From Bacillota bacterium (GTDB taxonomy: Bacteria; Bacillota; Clostridia; Christensenellales; Aristaeellaceae): a DNA stretch of 30,985 nucleotides. A model generated the notes under the pieces. The model did no database searches and had not been told where the DNA came from. It saw only the letters and a list, made by a program, of their open reading frames with translations. The translations under genes and the position numbers were made by a program. Shown one piece after another: positions 23,210-30,985 of the stretch (position 1 is its first letter; each line of letters begins with the position of its first letter). The stretch spans positions 1-30,985 of the forward strand of contig JAEVZE010000118.1 of NCBI GenBank assembly GCA_023392395.1. The letters run 5' to 3'.

Positions 23210-25186
23210 ATGAGCAAGATCGATCACCTGGCAGTCAACGCAATCCGCATCCTGTCCGCCGAAGGCGTGCAAAAGGCCAACTCCGGCCACCCCGGCATGC
23301 CGATGGGCGCGGCCCCCATGGCCTACGCGCTGTGGGCCAAACAGATGAAGCACAATCCGGCGAACCCCAAATGGCCCGACCGCGACCGGTTCGTGCTGTC
23401 CAGCGGCCACGGCTCGATGCTTCTGTATTCGCTTTTGCACCTGTTCCACTACGGCCTTCCCATCGAGGAGCTCAAGAACTTCCGTCAGTTCGGTTCCAAG
23501 ACGCCGGGCCACCCGGAGTGCACCCACACCGTGGGCGTGGAAACCACCACGGGCCCGCTGGGCCAAGGCATCGCCAACGCCGTGGGCATGGCCGTCGCAG
23601 AGGCGTTCCTGGCTTCGAAGTTCAACCGCGAGGGCTTCCCGGTGGTCGACCACTACACCTACACCATTCTGGGCGACGGCTGCATGATGGAAGGCGTGTC
23701 CCACGAGTGCTGCTCGCTGGCCGGAACGCTGAAGCTGAACAAGCTGATCGCGCTGTACGACGACAACGAAATCTGCATCGAGGGATGCACCGACCAGGTG
23801 TTTAAGGAGGACGTACCTGCCCGCTTCCGCGCCTATGGCTGGAACGTGATCGACGTCCATGACGCCAACTGCTACGTGCCGGTCGAGGCGGCGCTGAAGG
23901 TCGCCAAGGGCAGCGACAAGCCCACGCTGATCGTCTGCCACACCGCCATCGGCTACGGCTCGCCCCGCGCGGGCCAGAACTCCGCCCACGGTGAACCGCT
24001 GGGCGTGGAGGGCCTTGCCGCCGCCAAGAAGGCGCTGGGCTGGCCCTGCGAAGAGCCCTTCGCCGTGCCGGAAGAAGTGTACGCTCTGACCAATGAAGTC
24101 AAGGCCGCGGGCGAAAAGTCCGAGCAGGCCTGGCTGGACCTGTTCGCCCGCTACACCGAGGCCTATCCGGAGCTCGCCAAGGAGTGGGCCGTGTGGCATG
24201 ATGAAAAGCTCCCCTTCGACCCGATGACGGACGAGGCGCTTTGGGCGTTCTCCGGCAAGGCCGCGACCCGCAACTCCTGCGGCGAGGTGCTGAATCGGCT
24301 GGCCGCGCGCGTGCCCAACTTGATCGGCGGCAGCGCGGACCTGGCCCCTTCCAACAAGAGCTACATGAAGGGCAAGGGCGATTTCTCCGCGGAGGACCGC
24401 TCCGGTGCCAACCTGCACTTCGGCGTGCGCGAGATGGGCATGGCCGCCATCACCAACGGCCTGTACCTGCACGGCGGCCTAAGGCCCTACTGCGCCACCT
24501 TCTTCGTGTTCAGCGACTACATGAAGAACGCCATCCGCATGAGCGCCATCATGAAGCTGCCCGTCACCTACATCCTGTCCCACGACTCCATCGGCGTCGG
24601 CGAGGACGGCCCCACCCATCAGCCGGTGGAACAGCTGGCAGGCCTGCGCGCAATCCCGGACCTGACCGTGTTCCGCCCCGCCGACAGCCGCGAGACCGCC
24701 GCGGGCTGGGTGTGCGCCATGACCAACGATAAGCCCACCCTGCTGGTCACCACCCGCCAGGACCTGCCGCTCTACGAGGGCAGCGGTGCTCAGGCGCTCA
24801 AGGGCGGCTACGTGATCTCCGCTGGCAAGAAGGACGTGCCGGACGTGATCCTGATGGCCTCCGGCTCCGAAGTCGAGCCCTGCGTTTCGGCACAGAAGGT
24901 GTTGGCTGAAAAGGGCATCGATGCCCGCGTGGTTTCCATACCCGCCATGGACCTGTTCGACGCCCAGAGCGACGAATACAAGGAGAGCGTGCTGCCCAAG
25001 GCCGTGCGCGCCCGCGTGGCTATCGAAGCCGCCAGCCCCATGAGCTGGTACAAGTATGTGGGTCTGGACGGCGAGGTCATCGGCATGACCACCTTCGGCG
25101 CTTCCGCGCCCTACAAGGTGCTGTTCCCCCACTTCGGCCTGACCACCGAAAACGTCGTCGAAAAAGCCTTGAAGATTCTCAAGTAA
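23210..25186 (+). CDS. tkt: Transketolase
   Basis: This thiamine-diphosphate enzyme moves two-carbon units between sugar phosphates in the pentose phosphate pathway. The 658-residue protein starts at ATG 23210 with AAGGAG upstream. The N-terminal domain has HPGMPMGAAPMAY, SSGHGSMLLYSLLHL and the cofactor motif GDGCMMEGVSHE ending in YDDNEICIEG. The middle domain has FGVREMGMAAITNGL and HDSIGVGEDGPTHQPVE, with the catalytic histidines and glutamate. The C-terminal domain has LMASGSEVEPCVSAQKVL. The length is normal. It ends with a clear terminator. Confidence 0.97.
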   Translation: MSKIDHLAVNAIRILSAEGVQKANSGHPGMPMGAAPMAYALWAKQMKHNPANPKWPDRDRFVLSSGHGSMLLYSLLHLFHYGLPIEELKNFRQFGSKTPGHPECTHTVGVETTTGPLGQGIANAVGMAVAEAFLASKFNREGFPVVDHYTYTILGDGCMMEGVSHECCSLAGTLKLNKLIALYDDNEICIEGCTDQVFKEDVPARFRAYGWNVIDVHDANCYVPVEAALKVAKGSDKPTLIVCHTAIGYGSPRAGQNSAHGEPLGVEGLAAAKKALGWPCEEPFAVPEEVYALTNEVKAAGEKSEQAWLDLFARYTEAYPELAKEWAVWHDEKLPFDPMTDEALWAFSGKAATRNSCGEVLNRLAARVPNLIGGSADLAPSNKSYMKGKGDFSAEDRSGANLHFGVREMGMAAITNGLYLHGGLRPYCATFFVFSDYMKNAIRMSAIMKLPVTYILSHDSIGVGEDGPTHQPVEQLAGLRAIPDLTVFRPADSRETAAGWVCAMTNDKPTLLVTTRQDLPLYEGSGAQALKGGYVISAGKKDVPDVILMASGSEVEPCVSAQKVLAEKGIDARVVSIPAMDLFDAQSDEYKESVLPKAVRARVAIEAASPMSWYKYVGLDGEVIGMTTFGASAPYKVLFPHFGLTTENVVEKALKILK

Positions 25187-25205
25187 ACCCACTCTCCAAT
25201 AAACT

Positions 25206-25244
25206 TGGGCTGCCGCGCTTTCTCAGCGAGGCAGCCCATTTTTT
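25206..25244 (+). terminator. Rho-independent terminator of tkt
   Basis: GGGCTGCC (25207-25214) pairs with GGCAGCCC (25230-25237), with an inner CGCT/AGCG stem, followed by ATTTTTT (25238-25244). Confidence 0.92.
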
Positions 25245-25294
25245 ATGTAGTTCTGGCACCAAACCGCAAACATCTCATCATCCCTGTGTGGGGT

Positions 25295-25366
25295 CAAGGG
25301 GAATCATTTCCCTTGCGGGATTCCAAAGGGCAGCGCCCTTTGGCGGGGTCCGGGGCAGCGCCCCGG
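25295..25366. repeat. Triple-hairpin intergenic repeat
   Basis: Three hairpins stand in tandem: CAAGGGGAA/TTTCCCTTG (25295-25303 and 25307-25315, one G-T), CCAAAGGGC/GCCCTTTGG (25323-25343, loop AGC) and CCGGGGC/GCCCCGG (25350-25366, loop AGC). The last two share the loop AGC. The layout resembles the short, GC-rich palindromic repeats common between genes in gut Clostridia. It lies between convergent genes (tkt and a secreted protein). Any role in termination or RNA stability is unknown. Confidence 0.7.
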
Positions 25367-25402
25367 CGTTCTCCCCTCGCCTTTCCCCCTCGCCTCTCTC
25401 CC

Positions 25403-26122
25403 CTACGCCGCCGCGATGGCGCGCATGGCCGCCCAGAAGGCCTCCATGGCCAGCACGCCGGGCAGCTCCTGAGGCGCTTCCCGGACGCCTGGCGTAACGG
25501 ACAGCCGGACATCCTCGCCGGGTTCTACCATCACCGTGAGCCAGTCCGCGTCGCCCGCTTTCTCCGCGATCTCCGCGAACGCGTCCAGGAAATCAGCCAC
25601 CGCCGTGCAGGTTTCTCCTTCCGTATCCGCGGCCGCCGCACCCCACCGCCTGGTGGTCGCGGCCGCGCCGCGAATCATCAGGGCGAACTGCGCGGCAGTC
25701 AGCTTCTGTTCCGTCGGGCCGTTTATCGCCGCCCTGAAGCCCGCCATCAGCGCGCGCGCCTCCAGCGCGTCGTCCGCGCGGAGCGTCACGGCGCTCTCGG
25801 CCATCAGGCTGCACTCCATCGAAACGCGCTTGGCTTCCGCCAATAGAGAGACCGTCCACGCCTCGTTGCCGCCCATCGCGGCGCGAAGCGTCATCGCCTC
25901 CCCGTCCTTCCAGGTTTCGCTCTCGATCGTCAGCGCCGTCATGCCGGCCAGTTCCTTGAGCCAGCGGTCAAACGGCTGGGCCACCTCGTCGCGCATCTCA
26001 AGCCCAAACCGGAGCGTCGCGCTTGACTGCGTTCCCCCTGGCGACGCCGCGGCGCTCACGGACGCCAGCGCGATCAAAAGCGCCAGCGCGGCGACAAGGC
26101 CTGTCCATCTCAAACGGCGCAT
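25403..26122 (-). CDS. Secreted protein of unknown function
   Basis: I do not recognise this 239-residue protein. It starts at the ATG ending at 26122 behind GGGGAAGGGGGC. A clear signal peptide (RRLRWTGLVAALALLIALAS, cleavage near VSAAAS) begins it. The mature part is Ala-rich and helical, with a pattern of acidic residues (TEGETCTAVADFLDAFAEIA) and one Cys; no catalytic motif is visible. No membrane anchor or cell-wall sorting motif is seen at the C-terminus. It lies downstream of the MoxR/DUF58/transglutaminase operon on the same strand, but a 293-base gap with an inverted repeat separates them. Confidence 0.7.
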   Translation of the reverse strand: MRRLRWTGLVAALALLIALASVSAAASPGGTQSSATLRFGLEMRDEVAQPFDRWLKELAGMTALTIESETWKDGEAMTLRAAMGGNEAWTVSLLAEAKRVSMECSLMAESAVTLRADDALEARALMAGFRAAINGPTEQKLTAAQFALMIRGAAATTRRWGAAAADTEGETCTAVADFLDAFAEIAEKAGDADWLTVMVEPGEDVRLSVTPGVREAPQELPGVLAMEAFWAAMRAIAAA

Positions 26123-26273
26123 TCAAAATGCCCCCTTCCCCGATCGTTCACGGATGTTTATGCGATCGGAGAAGAGGGCATGTCCCCGGAGGCCGAGAAA
26201 ATTGGTCGGCAATTCTCACGCAGTGAGTGGATGGGATGGGTAACATAGAGTCGCAAAGCTGTCATGACGCAAA

Positions 26274-26421
26274 CCGTAGGGTTACGCCGAAGGGTTCCAC
26301 CCTCCGGGCCTCCCGCCTGGAGAGGATCCCTCGAGGCCCCTCGCAAGGCTTTGGGAATGTCCGCCAGCGCGTCCATCCACGGGTCAAAGTGCGACGCGAA
26401 ACAAGTTTCATTACCCTACGG
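26274..26421. repeat. 148-bp structured intergenic repeat with terminal inverted repeats
   Basis: CCGTAGGGTTA (26274-26284) and TTACCCTACGG (26411-26421) are inverted repeats matching at 10 of 11 positions. Inside are AGGGT/ACCCT (26291-26303) and GGGCCTC/GAGGCCC (26306-26312 and 26333-26339). The right end supplies the TAG stop of the transglutaminase-type gene. This could be a small non-autonomous element or a folded 3' region. A short minus-strand frame crosses it and is not taken as a gene. Confidence 0.5.
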
Positions 26422-28791
26422 GATCTGCTTCGTATCACCTAGGCCGCGCCGGAGTCTCCGGAACAGGAACCTGGCCTTCTCCAGCGGCTTCAATTGCCCA
26501 GTCAACTGAGCGTAGGCTTCCCTGGCCTGCTTGAGCACCGCGGCGTCCGGCTTCTTCTTGGCGTAGCGAGCCAGTGACAATTGTTCCGATACATACCGAA
26601 ACGCATCCTGTGCGATGCCCGCTTCCTTGAGCCGATCCGCGTACATCAGCGGCGTCTCGCCCGGCGCGGGCGCCTGGCCCTGCTCCTCCAGCGCCGTCAG
26701 CATCGCGCGGTACCAGAGCGCCAGCTTCTCCTGCGCGCCCTCGACTTTCTTCTCGGCGCGCTCCGGATCGGACATCTGCAAGCGCCGGACGATCCACCAT
26801 GCCGTGAGCGCCGCGAGCGCCAGGATCAAGAACAGCCAGATCAGCCACAGGGGCTTGGGCGATTCGGGCGTCTGAGCGGTCTCGTCCTCCGGCTGGTTCT
26901 CCGGCTCGGGCGTGACCTCCGGCTGATCCGACTGGTCGCTGCCATCGGTGGGCTGGGGCGCGTCTTCGCCGGGGTCGGGCGTGGCGGTGGGCGACTGGGT
27001 GGGCTGTTCGGTTGGTTCCTCGGTGGGCTGTTCACTGGGCGATTCGGTGGGCGACTGGGTGGGCTCGGCGGTAGGCTCGGCGGTAGGCTCGGGCGTATTG
27101 CCCGCGTCCGGCTTCTGCTGGCCGTTCTGACCGGCCTCCCCATCAGGGTCGGGCGATGTATCGCCGCCGCCGGGGGTGGGGTTGAAGGGAACCCAGCCGA
27201 CGCCCTGGAAGTAGAGCTCCACCCAGGCGTGAGCGTTTTCACCGGTGACGATGGTGCCCTCTTCGCCGCCCGCGGGCACGAGATATCCCTCGACGTACCG
27301 GGACGGCAGATCCACGATGCGGGCCATCACCGCCATCGCGGAAGCGAAGTAACTGCAAAAGCCCTCTTTTGAATCCAGAAGGAAGTAGGACACGAAGTCG
27401 CGGTTGGAGGGCGGATACTCCACATCGACGGTATAGGCATACGTCTTCAGCAGGTAGTTTTCCAGCGCCCGCGCCTTTTCATAAGGCGTCGTGGCATCCT
27501 TTGTGATGTCCCGCGCCAGGTCGTATACGCCCTGATCAATGCCGCGGGGCAACTCCAGGTAATCGCGGCGCGCCGCGTCCATCTGGTCGTCCTGGGACAT
27601 GGACGCGGCGTTCACGATGCGCTCCACCGCCTGATCGTCCCCAGTGGGGACCAGCGCGGTGAAGTCATAGGTGTCGCCGGTCTTGACGCGGCGGGTGATG
27701 AACACCTCTCCTGAATTGTTGTAATAGACCGCCATGTCCAGCCCCGTGTTCAGATCCTGCAGCCGGTGGGGCAGAAAGAGCGTGGAAATGCCATCGCTCA
27801 GCATGGTGACGGTTGCGTGCACTTGTTCGAAGGCGTCCGGCGCCGAGAAACCGTCCAGGCGCCTCGATTCAAAGATGCGGTCGCGCACCCCCTGCTTGGT
27901 GGGGTCGATGAACAGATATCGGTTGTTGACGGCGCTGTTGGTCCAGGAATAGGTGGTGTAGGTGCGCCGGACAGAACCACGCAAAAGCAACATGCGGTCA
28001 GACTGCACCAGCATGACGTTTTCCTTGGAGGGCTCCGCCGGGCCGCCCAGCGAATCGCCCAGCGGCTGATAGCCGTCCGAGTACAGCGAATAGGAGGCGC
28101 GAGCGTCGGTGAACATGAAGTAGTCAAAGAACATCTGCCGCACCCGGTCCGCGGCGTCGGCCAGTGGCTGCCAGGTGGGATTGCCCGCGGGTAGCGCCGC
28201 AAAAGCCAGCGCCGCGATGAGCAGCGCCGCCGGCAGCGCCTTCAGATATCCGGTTTTTTCGCTTCCCGCCCGAGCAAACATCGCGCCCAGCGCCGCCAGC
28301 GCGGGCAGCGCGCTGAGCGGGTTCAGGCGCTTTTCCAAAAACCAACCGTACAGGAGGATGATCAGCGTGAGCGTCAGCGCCGGGTACACGCCGCCAGGCA
28401 TGCGGCAGATCCAGAATAGAGAGAGGGTCAACAGGATCGCGATCGACCAGTAGATGGTGTCGGCGTGCTCGGTCAGCATCGCGGCTTCGCCGGAATTCAT
28501 CGCGGTCAGCGCGCCAATGAGCGCGCCAATCTTCGACAGCGGCCGAAAGCCGCCCAGCAGCGCCATCACGGTGACGAGCGCCACCATTCCCCCGGCCGCG
28601 ACCAGCGCGCCGGTGCGGGACCAGGCGGTGAATGACAGCATGAGCGCGATCGCGCCGCACAGCGCGTACACCTGAAGCGCCGGAACCGAAAGGCCCAACG
28701 CCCCTGAGAGTACCAGCGTCAGCGCGCCGGACAGCATCGCAGCTACCAGCGCTCCGCCCGCAAGGTCCAGAATTTTCCTGCCTTTTGACAT
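26416..28791 (-). CDS. TgpA-like membrane transglutaminase-fold protein with DUF4129
   Basis: This 791-residue protein has about six N-terminal membrane helices (to about 215), then an extracellular transglutaminase-like domain, a Pro/Thr/Glu-rich linker, a last helix (LWLIWLFLILALAALTAWWI) and a cytoplasmic DUF4129-like tail. The catalytic Cys is 479 (GFCSYFASAMAVMAR) and the His is 521 (ENAHAWVE). The third position is Asn537 (WVPFNPTP), where Asp is usual. The upstream gene ends 10 bases before its start, and a MoxR ATPase gene lies beyond, the classic MoxR - DUF58 - transglutaminase set. Such sets are thought to act at the cell envelope; the substrate is unknown. The stop codon lies in the inverted repeat of the neighbouring element. 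Confidence 0.9.
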   Translation of the reverse strand: MSKGRKILDLAGGALVAAMLSGALTLVLSGALGLSVPALQVYALCGAIALMLSFTAWSRTGALVAAGGMVALVTVMALLGGFRPLSKIGALIGALTAMNSGEAAMLTEHADTIYWSIAILLTLSLFWICRMPGGVYPALTLTLIILLYGWFLEKRLNPLSALPALAALGAMFARAGSEKTGYLKALPAALLIAALAFAALPAGNPTWQPLADAADRVRQMFFDYFMFTDARASYSLYSDGYQPLGDSLGGPAEPSKENVMLVQSDRMLLLRGSVRRTYTTYSWTNSAVNNRYLFIDPTKQGVRDRIFESRRLDGFSAPDAFEQVHATVTMLSDGISTLFLPHRLQDLNTGLDMAVYYNNSGEVFITRRVKTGDTYDFTALVPTGDDQAVERIVNAASMSQDDQMDAARRDYLELPRGIDQGVYDLARDITKDATTPYEKARALENYLLKTYAYTVDVEYPPSNRDFVSYFLLDSKEGFCSYFASAMAVMARIVDLPSRYVEGYLVPAGGEEGTIVTGENAHAWVELYFQGVGWVPFNPTPGGGDTSPDPDGEAGQNGQQKPDAGNTPEPTAEPTAEPTQSPTESPSEQPTEEPTEQPTQSPTATPDPGEDAPQPTDGSDQSDQPEVTPEPENQPEDETAQTPESPKPLWLIWLFLILALAALTAWWIVRRLQMSDPERAEKKVEGAQEKLALWYRAMLTALEEQGQAPAPGETPLMYADRLKEAGIAQDAFRYVSEQLSLARYAKKKPDAAVLKQAREAYAQLTGQLKPLEKARFLFRRLRRGLGDTKQIP
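26990..27100 (-). repeat. In-frame Pro/Thr/Glu codon repeat in the transglutaminase gene
   Basis: Short units encoding EPTAEPTA, PTQSPT, PTEEPT and PTEQPTQSPT repeat, with adjacent near-identical 12-base copies (CTCGGCGGTAGG on the plus strand, twice). They form the extracellular linker before the last membrane helix. This is a likely length-variable tract. Confidence 0.75.
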
Positions 28792-28800
28792 CGTTACGTC

Positions 28801-29967
28801 CTATATCGCGAGATTTTCCGCCCAGGGGTCGATCTGTCGGGCGCGGATGCCCGAAAGCTTCAGCCTGGTCAACATTTCCAGCGCCTCGGTGCGCTGCGTA
28901 TCGGTCACCCAAAACACCTTGACCTGCATGCCGGACCGACGCAGCTGCGTGGCGATGTCGGCAATGCGCGCCGACAACACCGAAGTGACCAGCACCGCGC
29001 CGCCCGTGCGGGACATGCGACGCATTTCGATGGAGAGCACCTGTTCATACGAATACGGGCTGTCGAACTGGACGCGCATCAACGCGTCCACAAAGCGGGC
29101 GGATTCCACCGCCGACTGGCCGCTGATCTCCTGAGGCTCCTTCGCGCTGAGCGGCATGCGCACCGGGTACCCGGCCTTGAGCTGCGCCGTCGCCACCGAA
29201 GCCGCTGCCTCGCAAATGGCGTCCTCGGTGGACATGGTGTGGCTTTTGAGCGCTCCCAGCGGCGTCAAGTCCACCAGAATCAGCGTGTCGGGCCGGGCGG
29301 ATTCCTCATAGGTGCGCACCATCAGCTCGCGCTTTCGCATCGTCAGCTTCCAATGCACTTTTTTCAGCGCGTCGCCCGGGATCCAGTCCCTGACGCCCGA
29401 GGGCGACGCGGCGTCCTCGGTCATGCGGCTGATGTGCTCCGCGCCTGTTTCCACCGACTGCAGCGCCATCGGCTCCTCATTGGACACGCGGGGCCGGACC
29501 TCCACCCGCGCCATCTGGCCGCCCGCCTTGCGGGACAGAGTCACCAGGCCGAACAGATCCGTTACCGTCAAGCGCATGACGCCCACCTGGTACGAACCCC
29601 GGTGCGGGCAGCGAAACGCCGCTTCATACTGGACAAGGGCGAAGGGGCGCGGCGCAATCTCCACCGAGCCGGAGGCATCCTGATCGCCCGGGACGGCAAG
29701 CTGCAGTTCCAAAGACCGGACGGGCAGCGGGCACAGGTGTTTGACCAGCACGGTCAATTGAATCTCCTGCCCGCGCATCACCACCCTGCGCGGGCACTCG
29801 GCCTTGGCGCGGGCGGTATACAGCGTCCAGATGGCGGATATGCAGGCGTAGAGCAGCATCAGCCCCATCATCAGCGCGATGAGATAATACAGTGGCGATC
29901 CCGTGGACAGCGCGGCGGCCAGCGCCGTCAGCCCTGCCAGGAAAAACGCCGCGGCGCGTCCGTTCAC
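28801..29967 (-). CDS. DUF58 domain protein
   Basis: This 388-residue protein starts at GTG (29967-29965), which overlaps the MoxR stop. Two N-terminal membrane helices are visible (about 5-55). The DUF58 block GVRDWIPGDALKKVHWKLTM sits near residues 194-213, followed by RTYEESARPDTLILVDLTP, the start of a von Willebrand A-like fold. DUF58 proteins work with MoxR ATPases, probably as assembly or metal-insertion partners; their exact role is unresolved. It is coupled to the MoxR gene by a 4-base overlap. Confidence 0.92.
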   Translation of the reverse strand: MNGRAAAFFLAGLTALAAALSTGSPLYYLIALMMGLMLLYACISAIWTLYTARAKAECPRRVVMRGQEIQLTVLVKHLCPLPVRSLELQLAVPGDQDASGSVEIAPRPFALVQYEAAFRCPHRGSYQVGVMRLTVTDLFGLVTLSRKAGGQMARVEVRPRVSNEEPMALQSVETGAEHISRMTEDAASPSGVRDWIPGDALKKVHWKLTMRKRELMVRTYEESARPDTLILVDLTPLGALKSHTMSTEDAICEAAASVATAQLKAGYPVRMPLSAKEPQEISGQSAVESARFVDALMRVQFDSPYSYEQVLSIEMRRMSRTGGAVLVTSVLSARIADIATQLRRSGMQVKVFWVTDTQRTEALEMLTRLKLSGIRARQIDPWAENLAI

Positions 29968-30911
29968 TTGATCTTCACCGGCACCTGCACGGAGCCAATC
30001 ACCGCGTTCAGCGCGCGCTCAGGCGTGATGGAGCGCATGCGCGCCTCGGGGCTGAGCACGATGCGGTGCGCCAGCACCGGCTGCGCCATGGTCTGAATGT
30101 CTTCGGGGATCACGTAGTCGCGCCCGGCCAGCATCGCGCGGGCCTGCGCCGCCCGGATGAGCGAGATGGCTGCGCGGGTAGAAACGCCCAATTGCATGCC
30201 GCTGTACTTGCGGGAGGCCGCCGCGATCATCGCGACGTAGGCGCGCACCTCGCGGGAGGCGTACACCGTGCCCACCGCCCGCTGCAGCGAAAGAATGTCC
30301 GCGGCGGTGCAGATCGAACGCAACTCCTCCATGGGCCGGGCGTTGGTGGAAAAGCGGTCGAGGATGTCGATCTCCTCTTCCTGGGTCGGGTAGCCGATGG
30401 CGACCCGCATAAAAAAGCGGTCCAGCTGCGCTTCCGGCAGCGGATAGGTGCCGACGAAGTCCACTGGGTTCTGCGTTGCCAGAACGATGAAGGGCTTGGG
30501 CATCTTGTAGGTGGTGCCGTCCACCGTCACCTGGCCCTCTTCCATGACCTCGAGCAGCGACGACTGTGTCTTGGGCGAAGTGCGGTTGATCTCGTCCGCC
30601 AGCACGATCTGGCTCATGACCAGGCCGGGGCGGAACTCCATTTCCCCCGTTTTGAAGTTGACCAGCGAAAAGCCGGTGATGTCCGAGGGCGTGATGTCAG
30701 GCGTAAACTGGATGCGCTTGAAGCTCAGGTCCAGGGACCTGGCCAGCGCCGACGCCAGCGTGGTCTTGCCGACGCCCGGCACGTCCTCGATCAGTACGTG
30801 CCCCTGGCAGATCATGGAGATCAAAAGCAGATCCACCACGTCGCGCTTGCCCACGATGACCTTCCCGACATTGTCCCCCAGCAGTTTCGCCATGCTTTGA
30901 GCTGCCTGCAT
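29964..30911 (-). CDS. MoxR-family AAA+ ATPase
   Basis: This 315-residue AAA+ chaperone-like ATPase has Walker A EDVPGVGKTT near residues 42-51, Walker B IVLADEINR near 105-113, sensor 1 FIVLATQNPVDFVGTYPLPE near 145-164, and the RFFMRV segment used by MoxR proteins. It is thought to remodel or activate a partner, here probably the DUF58 and transglutaminase-type proteins, which follow at once. The start is the ATG ending at 30911, with AGGAG about 10 bases upstream. The remaining 74 bases to the window edge are AT-rich in part and may hold its promoter, but no clear pair of hexamers is visible. Confidence 0.95.
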   Translation of the reverse strand: MQAAQSMAKLLGDNVGKVIVGKRDVVDLLLISMICQGHVLIEDVPGVGKTTLASALARSLDLSFKRIQFTPDITPSDITGFSLVNFKTGEMEFRPGLVMSQIVLADEINRTSPKTQSSLLEVMEEGQVTVDGTTYKMPKPFIVLATQNPVDFVGTYPLPEAQLDRFFMRVAIGYPTQEEEIDILDRFSTNARPMEELRSICTAADILSLQRAVGTVYASREVRAYVAMIAAASRKYSGMQLGVSTRAAISLIRAAQARAMLAGRDYVIPEDIQTMAQPVLAHRIVLSPEARMRSITPERALNAVIGSVQVPVKIK

Positions 30912-30985
30912 ACCGCGCGTATCTCCTGTGATATAAATTTGATTCCACTTTTTAGACGCAAGTAGGTTCCCGAACAGTATACTCC

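Noticed and set aside
23192..24472. A 426-codon open frame on the minus strand opposite transketolase
   Set aside because: It lies wholly antisense to a clear transketolase gene, its translation is of low complexity with no recognisable domain, and long antisense frames are expected in GC-rich DNA.
26158..26376. A 72-codon minus-strand frame crossing the inverted-repeat element
   Set aside because: It covers the structured repeat and intergenic space and lacks a convincing ribosome site and any domain. Better explained as a by-product of the repeat.

Overview
The window looks like a chromosomal segment of a GC-rich, Gram-positive Firmicute, probably a gut-type Clostridium relative. By eye the GC content is well above 55%. 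The pointers are strong AGGAGG-type ribosome binding sites, near-consensus TTGACA/TATAAT promoters in AT-rich pockets, a Bacillus-type BMP/Nup nucleoside ABC transporter, and hairpin-rich intergenic repeats. I see no rRNA, tRNA, CRISPR array, prophage or complete insertion sequence. Almost all of it is coding.

Layout. (1) 30-5433: a nucleoside-type ABC operon (BMP lipoprotein, double-ATPase, two permeases) followed by a MerR regulator. (2) 5475-7521: a terminator, a 155-bp MITE-like element, then a TetR regulator divergent from a membrane protein and a flavodoxin-like gene, with overlapping promoters around a GTATAC palindrome. (3) 7616-11269: a VanZ-like protein and a large membrane GGDEF-EAL c-di-GMP protein. 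(4) 11413-16544: small housekeeping or accessory enzymes: histidine phosphatase, TfoX-N protein, methyltransferase, three GNAT acetyltransferases and an amidohydrolase. (5) 16751-19003: a tight DUF3842, lipid-flippase-like and SpoU methyltransferase operon. (6) 19264-25186: a secreted multi-repeat membrane-anchored protein, a DUF2461 protein, a phosphohexomutase homologue with broken catalytic motifs, and transketolase. (7) 25206-30911: a terminator, two structured repeats, a secreted protein, and a MoxR - DUF58 - transglutaminase operon read leftward.

The most interesting signal is not a protein. Two intergenic regions (14377-14542 and 19022-19186) fold into the same roughly 165-nt architecture. 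Both have an 11-bp hairpin with the identical loop ACCTGCG, a 1-nt linker, a 14-position hairpin with an 8-nt loop, a conserved ATTCCC/GTCA linker, a bulged two-part hairpin, CAGTTC, and then two crossing helices. The stems differ in sequence but keep their pairing, which is covariation visible inside one window. This is a structured RNA family present in at least two diverged copies. It may be related to HEARO/omega RNAs of IscB-type systems, but no IscB-like gene is present here and that link is a hypothesis.
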